Source: Vulcanimicrobiota bacterium (GTDB taxonomy: Bacteria > Vulcanimicrobiota > Vulcanimicrobiia > Vulcanimicrobiales > Vulcanimicrobiaceae). From it: a stretch of DNA of 64,000 nucleotides. A model generated the notes under the pieces. The model did not search any database, had not been told where the DNA came from, and saw only the letters and a list, made by a program, of their open reading frames with translations. The number at the start of each line of letters is the position of its first letter. Position 1 is the first letter of the stretch. Location of the stretch: positions 124,001-188,000 of the forward strand of contig DAIDHQ010000040.1 of NCBI GenBank assembly GCA_027459645.1. Reading direction: 5' to 3'. Shown piece after piece: positions 49,337 to 57,271 of this stretch. The position numbers and the translations under genes were made by a program.

Positions 49337-50422
49337 TTATCGGAGAAGCAACCGTTCATAGACAGCTACCCCGTGGTCTATGACGTGCGCCCCGTCGAGA
49401 TCAACCGTCAGTTCGAGTTCCGATTTCCAACGGTAGTACCACCCATTACCGGGCTCCACGGGAAACGACTCAATGATGCTCGGCTTGCGCAATGCAAGAT
49501 GCACGCGCCCCTGCGACCCGGACCAATTGAAATCCAGATCCTGCGGATACGTCTGTCCGCCTGGTCCCATCGTTACATCGCCCTCCCGCAGCGTTAGCGG
49601 GATGCCTTGACCGTAGTCCCCGAGCACGATCGAAGTATCGCGAGCCACTAAAAAAGCGGAAATTGGGGCACTCCCAAGCGCCGCCGGGCGCCCGAACACC
49701 TCCGCGAAAACGAGTCGATACTTCTTCGTGTACGCTCGGCCCCAGTACCAATGATCGACGATCTTCGTCATGTCGATATTCATCCAGTTGTGATCGTGAT
49801 AGCCGGTTCCGCGTACGTGATGCACCGTGCCGTCATAGGTGAGCGTGCCTTCGACGCTACCGTATGGAATGAAGGGGAGCCAGGCAAAAACGATCCCGGG
49901 TTTCAATTCGCCATCGCGCGGCCCGGGACGCCAAGCCGGTACTTCGCCGCGAAACACGAGATTTGCCGAGGCGTCTTTTCCGGTGAGGTTGATCTCATAG
50001 CGTCCGAACCCGTCAACCAAAGTGCCCGAAGCGCGATTCGGACCGATACGCACGTCGCAGTGATCGCGTGCAGCGGAAAACTCGTCGGCACGAAAGTCGA
50101 TGACTTCTCGCACCCGACGCAAATCCGGCCTGCCGATATTGATGCTTACTCGCGGCTTGAGGGGACCGGCTAGCTGCGTTGGCGGCCGCGTAAAGAAGTT
50201 GAAGCCGGCGGTCGAGCCATCGTCCAGGACCGTATCGAAATACCAAAACTCCAACGTGCCAGGGTCACCGCCGGTTCGCAATCCGTCTTCCCATGGCTCG
50301 ACAGGAGGCGATGATCGGTCATTCATAGCTAATGCTCTTCGTGGGATTCCGAAACCCGATATGGCGCCTGACGGACCGGCGATTAGACCCATCATGCGAA
50401 CGAAATCGCGGCGGGTGAACAC
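49337..50422 (-). CDS. CrtC/AttH lipocalin-like protein with Tat-type signal
   Basis: MFTRRDFVRMMGLIAG (RR signal); WYFDTVLDDGSTAGFNFF; GTGYHDHNWMN...WYWGRAY. Confidence 0.7.
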   Translation of the reverse strand: MFTRRDFVRMMGLIAGPSGAISGFGIPRRALAMNDRSSPPVEPWEDGLRTGGDPGTLEFWYFDTVLDDGSTAGFNFFTRPPTQLAGPLKPRVSINIGRPDLRRVREVIDFRADEFSAARDHCDVRIGPNRASGTLVDGFGRYEINLTGKDASANLVFRGEVPAWRPGPRDGELKPGIVFAWLPFIPYGSVEGTLTYDGTVHHVRGTGYHDHNWMNIDMTKIVDHWYWGRAYTKKYRLVFAEVFGRPAALGSAPISAFLVARDTSIVLGDYGQGIPLTLREGDVTMGPGGQTYPQDLDFNWSGSQGRVHLALRKPSIIESFPVEPGNGWYYRWKSELELTVDLDGAHVIDHGVAVYERLLLR

Positions 50423-50589
50423 GGCCCCCCGAATTCGCTATGCCGTTGTGGCATCCATCCCTTCGTTCTTCAGATGCGTCGCACGCGGGCTACTCTGTAA
50501 AAGGCGCGCGCGCACTTGATGCAGACGCTTTCGATCACACCCTGGATGCGTAAGGTAGGCATTTTCACGCGATCGCGATCGAGATCGCC

Positions 50590-50625
50590 TTGACATGCTT
50601 TCGCAATAGTTGTAGTCTACAACCG
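50590..50625 (+). promoter_or_regulatory. Promoter with overlapping MarR-type operator
   Basis: TTGACA (50590-50595), 17 nt, TAGTCT (50613-50618); inverted repeat GTTGTAG-t-CTACAAC (50609-50623). Confidence 0.7.
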
Positions 50626-51081
50626 TTGCGTACCTCAACTAAACTTCGCGACCTTCCGTCGGCGCTTTCCTTCCAAGAAGAAATCGTATCCTTGGTCCGC
50701 GCGCTTGGGCTTCACCGCCCCGATCGGACGCCATGCGGCCAGCCGATTTCCGTCGCCGAGGCTCAAACGCTGTTGGAACTTTCGCGCGAACCGGGCATTT
50801 CGCAGAACCGCCTGGCGACAAAACTCAAACTGGAAAAGAGTACCGTCAGCCGCATTTCGGCGCTGCTGGAAAAGCGCGGCTGGCTCGAGCGAACGCGCGA
50901 CAAAACCGATTCACGCATTTTGCGGCTGCGCCTAACCGCACTCGGATCTACGGTCGCACGAAATCTCGCAAAATCACGAGCCGCTAAATTTTCGAAAGTA
51001 TTTGAAGCGATACCTTCCGATCGCCGGTCCGCCGTTCTGGAATCCCTTTCAATCCTGTCCGAGGTCCTAAATGAAAGCTAA
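50626..51081 (+). CDS. MarR-family transcriptional regulator
   Basis: ISVAEAQTLLELSREPGISQNRLATKLKLEKSTVSRISALLEKRGWLERTRDKTDSRILRLRLTALG. TTG 50626 start inferred; the track start lies in the -35 box. Confidence 0.82.
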   Translation: MRTSTKLRDLPSALSFQEEIVSLVRALGLHRPDRTPCGQPISVAEAQTLLELSREPGISQNRLATKLKLEKSTVSRISALLEKRGWLERTRDKTDSRILRLRLTALGSTVARNLAKSRAAKFSKVFEAIPSDRRSAVLESLSILSEVLNES

Positions 51082-51538
51082 ACTCATTATGATTGGTGCC
51101 TTGCTCGTCGCAACGTGCGCGCCTGCGCTGGCCGACACGACGAGCGCGCATCACGATATGGTCATGTCGCACGGTGCGCAGGTGATGCCGTTTGATATGA
51201 AAGTCGCAATGCACATGTTCACGCCAAACAGCGCCGGTGGCACGCTCGAAATAATGGTGCAGAATATGGATCCAAAACAAATTGCTTTGGTACGTCAGCA
51301 TCTTCGGTTTGAAGCTGCGAAATTTGTGCTGGGCGACTATTCCGATCCCGCATACATTCATGGAAAAACCATGCCCGGGCTTTCAGGCATGGAAGCGGAT
51401 CTCGTTGCCGTCCGCTATGCGGATACGGCGATGGGCGGAAAGATTACGTTCGTGGCAACGGATCCCGCCGCGATCGAAGCAATTCATGAGTGGCTTGCCG
51501 CACAAAGCGCCGATCACGCTGCCCCAATGCACACCTAG
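51071..51538 (+). CDS. Conserved periplasmic protein of unknown function
   Basis: Signal peptide; HGAQVMPFDMKVAMHMFTP...IALVRQHLRFEAAKFVLGDYSDPAYIHGKTMPGL; overlaps marR-like gene by 11 nt. Confidence 0.7.
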   Translation: MKAKLIMIGALLVATCAPALADTTSAHHDMVMSHGAQVMPFDMKVAMHMFTPNSAGGTLEIMVQNMDPKQIALVRQHLRFEAAKFVLGDYSDPAYIHGKTMPGLSGMEADLVAVRYADTAMGGKITFVATDPAAIEAIHEWLAAQSADHAAPMHT

Positions 51539-51553
51539 CCGAAACAAGCGCGC

Positions 51554-52144
51554 ATGATTGGGTGGATCTACGACGGCTTGACCCGGGAGATGGAACGAAA
51601 GCTCCTGGCACCAATTCGGGCGGAACTCCTCCGGCCTCTCAGCGGAACCGTCGTCGAACTGGGAGCGGGCACCGGGCTCAACTTTCCGTTTTATCCGGAA
51701 AGCGCGCGCGTTCGCGCGTTGGAACCGAATCGATCGATGCGCGGGAACGCGGTAGCGAGAGCGGAGCATCTGTCCACGCAGATCGAGATCGTGCCGAATG
51801 GCGATGAAGCGCTCGATGCGATCCCGGAAGGCACTATCGATGCCGTCGTTGCAACGCTTGTTTTCTGCAGCGTAGACGATCCGGCGCGGACGTTGCAACG
51901 AGTGTTGCGCGTTCTTAAGCCGGGTGGCCGATTCGTCACCATGGAGCACGTCCGCGATATAGGCGCTTGCCGGCGATTTCAATCGTTTATCACGCCCTTA
52001 TGGTGCCGAGTTTGCGCGAATTGCCACCTGGATCGCGACATGGAGGCTACGATCCGCAGCGCCGGTTTCTCAAGCGTCGATCTGCAAGAGCGGAAAATGC
52101 CGCCGCCCGCTTGTCGCCTGCTCTTTGGGTCGGCAATACTCTAA
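51554..52144 (+). CDS. Class I SAM-dependent methyltransferase
   Basis: GTVVELGAGTGLNFPFYP; AIPEGTIDAVVATLVFCSVDDPARTLQRVLRVLKPGGRFVTMEHV. Confidence 0.88.
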   Translation: MIGWIYDGLTREMERKLLAPIRAELLRPLSGTVVELGAGTGLNFPFYPESARVRALEPNRSMRGNAVARAEHLSTQIEIVPNGDEALDAIPEGTIDAVVATLVFCSVDDPARTLQRVLRVLKPGGRFVTMEHVRDIGACRRFQSFITPLWCRVCANCHLDRDMEATIRSAGFSSVDLQERKMPPPACRLLFGSAIL

Positions 52145-52243
52145 AGGTCGCTCGAATAGCCATCGGCCCAACTTGTTCATCCAGGCTTCCCAGGAAGGTC
52201 TTGCGATTCAAACCGTCTCCGCTCGGCGTCTGATGCTTGGTGC

Positions 52244-52810
52244 TCAAGAAAGCGCGACGGATTTTAAATCCTTGAGCGCCGACCGCACGTGATAGAGCAT
52301 GTCGCGTTGCTTGGCGTCCTCTAGCCACCGTTCGAAGGCAAGTTTAAAGATGGCGATGGCCATCTCCGCGGCGAGAATCGCGCGCGATTCGCTCACTCCT
52401 CGTTCGCGTAGCGCATACGCGAGCGAGACCGATAGGCTCGCAAGTTTGTTGCGCTCCCGTTCCTGAAGTTCCGGGTTCGCGTTGATGATCGCCTGGCGGC
52501 GGCGCGAATGCGGCCTTCGCTCGGCAAAGAATTCCGCGATGCGTTCCAGCGCAGCCATTGCTGCTGCGAGCGGCGATGCATCGGCCGGCGCTTCTTCGAC
52601 CGCCGCAACCATCGCCTGCTCCAACTCATGCGAGCCGGCGAATAGCACCTCGCGTTTGTCGCTGAAATGCCGGAAAAACGTGCGTTCCGTTAGGCCCGCA
52701 CGCTTGGCAATCTCGGCCACGGTCGTTTGTTCGTAACCGCGCCCGCCGTAAAGGTCCATGGCGGCCTCCATCAGGCGATCGCGGGCATTGGGGCCCCAGC
52801 GACTCATCAC
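52244..52810 (-). CDS. TetR-family regulator
   Basis: RLMEAAMDLYGGRGYEQTTVAEIAKRAGLTERTFFRHFSDKREVLF. Confidence 0.9.
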   Translation of the reverse strand: MMSRWGPNARDRLMEAAMDLYGGRGYEQTTVAEIAKRAGLTERTFFRHFSDKREVLFAGSHELEQAMVAAVEEAPADASPLAAAMAALERIAEFFAERRPHSRRRQAIINANPELQERERNKLASLSVSLAYALRERGVSESRAILAAEMAIAIFKLAFERWLEDAKQRDMLYHVRSALKDLKSVALS

Positions 52811-52838
52811 CTGAATGATAGCAGATGATGGCAGTGGT

Positions 52839-52878
52839 TGACATCACCGGATATACTGATGTCAGAAGCTGACATCAG
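52839..52878. promoter_or_regulatory. Operator-like array of three alternating half-sites between divergent TetR and SDR genes
   Basis: TGACATCA (52839-46), TGATGTCA (52857-64), TGACATCAG (52870-78); includes perfect 10-bp inverted repeat CTGATGTCAG-aag-CTGACATCAG (52856-52878). Confidence 0.8.
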
Positions 52879-52892
52879 GGGGATTCGCGATT

Positions 52893-53795
52893 ATGCGCGT
52901 GTTTATAACCGGAGCCTCGGGATTTATTGGAACGCCGCTCACGGCGGAGCTTATCGCAGCCGGTCATCGGGTGATCGGACTCGCGCGCTCGCAATCGGCT
53001 GCCGATGCGTTAGCCGCGGCGGGAGCCGACGTTCATCGCGGATCGATCGCCGACGTCGAGAGCCTGCGCCGGGGCGTTGCTAAAGCCGACGCCGTCGTTC
53101 ATCTGGCGTTCATTCACGACTTTTCGAAATTCCACGAGAATTGCGAGATCGATCGGCGCGCGATCGAAGCAATGGGCGATGAACTCGCCGGTTCGGATCG
53201 TCCGTTCGTCGTGACCGCTGGAATCGGCGCCCGCACTCCCGGGCGTCACACAACGGAAAACGACGTGCACGGCTCGAGTGCGGAATTTCCGCGCAATGCC
53301 TCGGAAGAAGCCGCCGACGCCGTTGCCGCACGCGCCGCACGGGTTTGCGTCGTGCGCCTTCCGCAAGTACACAACCCGCTCAGAGCCGGATTGATTACGT
53401 TTCTCATTGCGATTGCGAAGCAGCAGGGGTTCGCTGCGTACGTCGGTGACGGCGCGAATCGTTGGCCTGCAGTGCACGTGCTCAATGCCGCATATCTCTA
53501 CCGTCTTGCACTCGAGACGCGTGCGGAAGCCGGAACGCGCTATCACGCGATAGCCGAAGAAGGCGTGCCATTGCGCGATATTGCCGAAGCGATCGGGCGA
53601 CGCGCCGGCGTCCCCGTGAAATCGATGGCTCCCGAAGACGCTGCAAGCTATTTCGGATGGATGGCGTCGCTGGCTTCCGCCGACATACCCGCTTCGAGCG
53701 CGCTCACGCGCGAACGTCTCGGATGGAATCCGGCCGGACCAGGGCTGATTGCCGACCTCGACCGCATTCGCGAGCACGAGCCGGCGATAAATTAG
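52893..53795 (+). CDS. SDR-family NAD(P)-dependent epimerase/reductase
   Basis: MRVFITGASGFIGTPLTAELIAAGHRVIGLARS; extended SDR-like. Confidence 0.88.
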   Translation: MRVFITGASGFIGTPLTAELIAAGHRVIGLARSQSAADALAAAGADVHRGSIADVESLRRGVAKADAVVHLAFIHDFSKFHENCEIDRRAIEAMGDELAGSDRPFVVTAGIGARTPGRHTTENDVHGSSAEFPRNASEEAADAVAARAARVCVVRLPQVHNPLRAGLITFLIAIAKQQGFAAYVGDGANRWPAVHVLNAAYLYRLALETRAEAGTRYHAIAEEGVPLRDIAEAIGRRAGVPVKSMAPEDAASYFGWMASLASADIPASSALTRERLGWNPAGPGLIADLDRIREHEPAIN

Positions 53796-53803
53796 AAATC
53801 TAA

Positions 53804-53849
53804 TTGACACGGCGGCTCACGTCTGCTAGAGTTCAATTACATTTGTAAT
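53804..53849 (+). promoter_or_regulatory. Promoter with BlaI/CopY-type operator
   Basis: TTGACA (53804-09), 17 nt, TAGAGT (53827-32); ATTACA-tt-TGTAAT (53836-53849) contains the TACAnnTGTA core. Confidence 0.8.
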
Positions 53850-53864
53850 CGTACGGAGGCAGCC

Positions 53865-54248
53865 GTGTCACGCAAAAAGGCGCTCGTTTTGACGGATCAT
53901 GAGCTTCGGCTCATGGAAGTACTGTGGGAGCGCGGCCGCGCGACGGTCGCCGACGTCGTCGACGTATTGCCGCCGCCACCGCTGGCATACAGCACCGTTC
54001 TCACGACCCTGCGTACGCTCGAAACCAAGGGCTATATCGCGCACGAAGAGGACGGACGGGCGTACGTGTACCATCCGGTCGTCGCTAGAAACGACGCGGC
54101 GAAATCGGCGATGGACCACGTGCTCCATCGATTCTTCGGAAGTTCGCCCGGGAATATGGCCGTCGCGCTGATCGGCGACGGCCGGCTGAGCGACGCGGAA
54201 GTCGAACAAATAAAGCGTTTGCTGCAAAAGCGCAAGGGCACGAAATGA
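53865..54248 (+). CDS. BlaI/MecI/CopY-family repressor
   Basis: LTDHELRLMEVLWERGRATVADVVDVLPPPPLAYSTVLTTLRTLETKGYIAHEEDGRAYVYHPVV; GGAGG before GTG. Confidence 0.92.
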   Translation: MSRKKALVLTDHELRLMEVLWERGRATVADVVDVLPPPPLAYSTVLTTLRTLETKGYIAHEEDGRAYVYHPVVARNDAAKSAMDHVLHRFFGSSPGNMAVALIGDGRLSDAEVEQIKRLLQKRKGTK

Positions 54249-55429
54249 TCTCGTTCTTGCTCACCACGCTATGGCAAGGCGCATTCGTCGTCGGGATCAC
54301 GTTTGCGGTAACGACGGCGATACCCAAAGGTCAGGCGGCAACACGTTATGCCGTATGGTTCGCGGCCCTCGTCGCGCTCGCACTGCTGCCGTTGACTGCG
54401 TTGCTTTCGATCGCTTCACCCTCAGCGATACCGAGTTCGATCGTGCACACGACGACGGTTGCGACGAAGGTAACGCAACAAGCCGCTCGCACTAGCGGGT
54501 CCTGGCTAAGCATCGCTTGGATCGCAGGCGCGCTGTTAAGTCTACTGCGGATCGTCGTAAGCTACGCCCGCATAGCCGCAATTCGTCGTTCCGCCGTTCC
54601 CGCAGATGCGCTCGGGCCACGCGTGATGACTTCCGATCGCCTCGAGATTCCCATCGTGGCCGGCATTATTCGTCCGGTTGTCATCATTCCGGCCCGCTTG
54701 TTACGCGATCTCGACTCAGCCGATCTCCGCTGCATTCTTATTCACGAACGCGCGCACATCTCGCGCCGAGACGTTCTCGGCAACCTGATTCAACGCGTAT
54801 TTGAAGCAGCATTGTTCTTCAACCCATGGGTGTACCTCATCGGCCATCAACTGGTCAACGAACGCGAAGCCGCCTGCGATGATTGGGTCGTGTGCAACGC
54901 CGGCGACCCCGTGCGTTATGCTTCGTGCCTTGCCGCGCTCGGGGGGCAGCAGCGCCCCTTCACGCCTCCTCTGCTCACTCCAAGCGCGATCGGCTCCGGC
55001 CGCATGTTGATCGGTCGCATCGCGCGCATCTTAGACGGAAAGTCGGTCTCCATGAAAACCAATTATCTCGTCGTTTCCGCCGCGGTCGCGCTCTTTGCGT
55101 TGCTCGCATTTGCATTCCAGACGCCTCCCACGATCGCGGCCGTTCGTTCCAGCGCGTGTCCCACGCTACTCGCGTCGGTCGTGAACGCGGTACCGCCCAA
55201 GCTTCCCGACATGTATGCCGCCGCCCATCCGCATGGCTCGGCAGAAGTCGAGGTTACCATTGGAACCAACGGCAAAGCGTCGAACGCTCGCATTCTTAAG
55301 GCCACCGACGCGACCATCGGAAAGGCGGCAGTTAAAGCCGCATTGCAATCCACCTATTCCCCCGCGCGTCGTGACTGCAAAACCGTCTCCGGCAACTTCG
55401 TCTATCACGCCCAATTCGAGTCTCCATAG
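54245..55429 (+). CDS. M56 (BlaR1-like) membrane metallopeptidase with TonB-like C-terminal domain
   Basis: ILIHERAHISRRDVLGNLIQRVFEAALFFNPWVYLIGHQLVNEREAACDDWVV (HExxH); C-terminal AEVEVTIGTNGKASNARILKATDATIGKAAVKAALQSTYSPA. Confidence 0.88.
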   Translation: MISFLLTTLWQGAFVVGITFAVTTAIPKGQAATRYAVWFAALVALALLPLTALLSIASPSAIPSSIVHTTTVATKVTQQAARTSGSWLSIAWIAGALLSLLRIVVSYARIAAIRRSAVPADALGPRVMTSDRLEIPIVAGIIRPVVIIPARLLRDLDSADLRCILIHERAHISRRDVLGNLIQRVFEAALFFNPWVYLIGHQLVNEREAACDDWVVCNAGDPVRYASCLAALGGQQRPFTPPLLTPSAIGSGRMLIGRIARILDGKSVSMKTNYLVVSAAVALFALLAFAFQTPPTIAAVRSSACPTLLASVVNAVPPKLPDMYAAAHPHGSAEVEVTIGTNGKASNARILKATDATIGKAAVKAALQSTYSPARRDCKTVSGNFVYHAQFESP

Positions 55430-55459
55430 CATAAAGCGTGCCGCCGGCTACGGCAGGCG

Positions 55460-55488
55460 TTGACAGCCGGTGTGCGCTCTGCTATAAC
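55460..55488 (+). promoter_or_regulatory. his operon promoter
   Basis: TTGACA (55460-55465), 17-nt spacer, TATAAC (55483-55488). Confidence 0.88.
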
Positions 55489-55497
55489 AGCCGGTAC

Positions 55498-55560
55498 ATG
55501 TTCTTCGTTCACGTCGCCTCGCATCATCACCATCACGGACCGCCCGGTCGCGTGCGATGA
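55498..55560 (+). CDS. hisL: his operon leader peptide
   Basis: ATG..TGA encoding MFFVHVASHHHHHGPPGRVR, five consecutive His codons (CAT CAT CAC CAT CAC), between the promoter and a terminator upstream of hisG. Confidence 0.9.
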   Translation: MFFVHVASHHHHHGPPGRVR

Positions 55561-55593
55561 TCGCTTGACGTAACGAGTCCATCCCAGTTTGGA

Positions 55594-55627
55594 CGAGGTC
55601 GCGATCTTCGCGGCCTCGTTTTTTTTT
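55594..55627 (+). terminator. his attenuator terminator
   Basis: CGAGGTCGCGA-TCT-TCGCGGCCTCG (11 bp, one G-T pair) followed by nine T. Confidence 0.92.
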
Positions 55628-55649
55628 GTTTTTCTCCCAGGATGATTGC

Positions 55650-56219
55650 ATGATTATCGTCGTTCCGAAAAATCGCGGTTTGGCCGAGCGGGCGGAAAAA
55701 GCTCTCACGAGTGCGGGGATCTCCGCCGGTGCAAAGCGCTGTCGTGTCCGCGGCGAGGACGTTCCCGCGATCGCATCGATGCTGGCGGCACAGGGCGATG
55801 CCGTTCTCGCATTCACCGGCGAGGATCTGCTCGCGGAGTGGCTCGCGGGCGGTTCCGTCCTCGACGGACGCTTGCGGCGCCGAACGGTCGAGTGGTTCGA
55901 CCGCAAAGCGATCTTCGGGAAGCCGTCGCTCTGCCTGGTCACGCCGCCCGACGCCCCGCTTTCGCAAAACCGGCGGCGCGTCGCCATCTGCGCGCGCTAT
56001 GCGAAACTCGCCGAGCCCGAGTTACAACGCATCGAACGCGATCTCGGCATTTCGCTCGAGCGCTCGTATCACCACGGCGCGCTCGAGATTCTCCTCGAGC
56101 ACGGCCTCGCCGACGCCATCGTCGACATCGTGGTCACCGGCTCGACGATCCGCGAACGCGGCTTGCGCATCGTCGACCTCTTTTTTCGCAGCGATCTCGC
56201 TGTGTTGGAGACCGCATGA
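55650..56219 (+). CDS. hisG: ATP phosphoribosyltransferase, short form (divergent)
   Basis: MIIVVPKNRGLAERAEKAL...RRVAICARYAKLAEPELQRIERDLGISLERSYHHGALEILLEHGLADAIVDIVVTGSTIRERGLRIVD; first gene of the his operon. Confidence 0.85.
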   Translation: MIIVVPKNRGLAERAEKALTSAGISAGAKRCRVRGEDVPAIASMLAAQGDAVLAFTGEDLLAEWLAGGSVLDGRLRRRTVEWFDRKAIFGKPSLCLVTPPDAPLSQNRRRVAICARYAKLAEPELQRIERDLGISLERSYHHGALEILLEHGLADAIVDIVVTGSTIRERGLRIVDLFFRSDLAVLETA

Positions 56220-57271
56220 GCGCCGTCGCCTACGCGCCGTACGAACTTTCCGACGAAGGCGTGCTGTGGCGCCTGCACCGCAATGAAGCGCCGCTTGCGG
56301 TTCCCGATCACGTGGTGCGCGCGCTTCGCGCGTTAACGCCCGATCAGATTCGCTGGTATCCGGCGGAGGCGCAAGAACGGCTCGCGCGCACGCTTGCGGC
56401 GCGCCTTGGCACTCGGCCGGAACGGCTGGTGCTTGCAAATGGGGCGGACGAGTTGCTCTGCGCGCTCGCGCGTTCGCTCGCCGTCCCCGGCGACGAGATC
56501 GTCTTTGCCGATCCAAGCTTCGGCATGTACGAACGGGCGGCGCTCCTTGCACGAGCCCATGCGATCGCGGTTCCCTACGAGCGCCGATGGCAGTTGGATG
56601 TCGACGCGATCGCTGCGCGCTGCAGTACGCGCACGAAGCTCATCGTTCTCGGGAACCCGAACAATCCGACGGGCGAGTCGCTCGCGCTCGACGACGTTAT
56701 CGCGCTCGCGCGCGCTTTCCCCGAAGCGGCCGTTGCCGTCGACGAAGTCTACCTGGCGCTCTCCGACCGCTCGCTGCTGCGCGCATTGGAAGGCGTACCC
56801 AACGCCGTCGTGATCGGTTCGTTTTCGAAATCGGCCGGACTTGCCGCGCTACGCGTGGGCTATGCCGTAGCCCCAAAAACACTGGCTGCAACGTTGCGCG
56901 CGCAGATCACGCCCTTTCCACTGAGCGCGCCATCGATCGCGGGCGCGCTCGCCTATCTCGACGACGCGGCGGCCTCCGCGGCATATGCCGTCGCACTCCG
57001 CGCGCAGACGATACGCAGTCTCGACGCCGTCGAAAGCGCGTTCGCGCCGTACGCGTCGAACGTCTGGCGCGGATGCGCGCCCTTCGCGCTCTTCGAGCTG
57101 CGCGATGCGCAAGAGATCGCTCGACGTCTTGCCGCCCGCGGCATCGCCCTCCGGCGCTTCGAGCACGCCGCACTGCGCACGTGCCTGCGCGTGAGCGCCG
57201 CGGGGGAACGCGAGACCGATGCGCTGCTTTGCGCGCTACCGGAAATCATGCGCGAGGTGCGTGGTGCGTAA
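56216..57271 (+). CDS. hisC: Histidinol-phosphate aminotransferase
   Basis: RLHRNEAPL, VLANGADELL, LGNPNNPTGES, VDEVYLALSD, GSFSKSAGLAALRVGYAV. Confidence 0.93.
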   Translation: MSAVAYAPYELSDEGVLWRLHRNEAPLAVPDHVVRALRALTPDQIRWYPAEAQERLARTLAARLGTRPERLVLANGADELLCALARSLAVPGDEIVFADPSFGMYERAALLARAHAIAVPYERRWQLDVDAIAARCSTRTKLIVLGNPNNPTGESLALDDVIALARAFPEAAVAVDEVYLALSDRSLLRALEGVPNAVVIGSFSKSAGLAALRVGYAVAPKTLAATLRAQITPFPLSAPSIAGALAYLDDAAASAAYAVALRAQTIRSLDAVESAFAPYASNVWRGCAPFALFELRDAQEIARRLAARGIALRRFEHAALRTCLRVSAAGERETDALLCALPEIMREVRGA

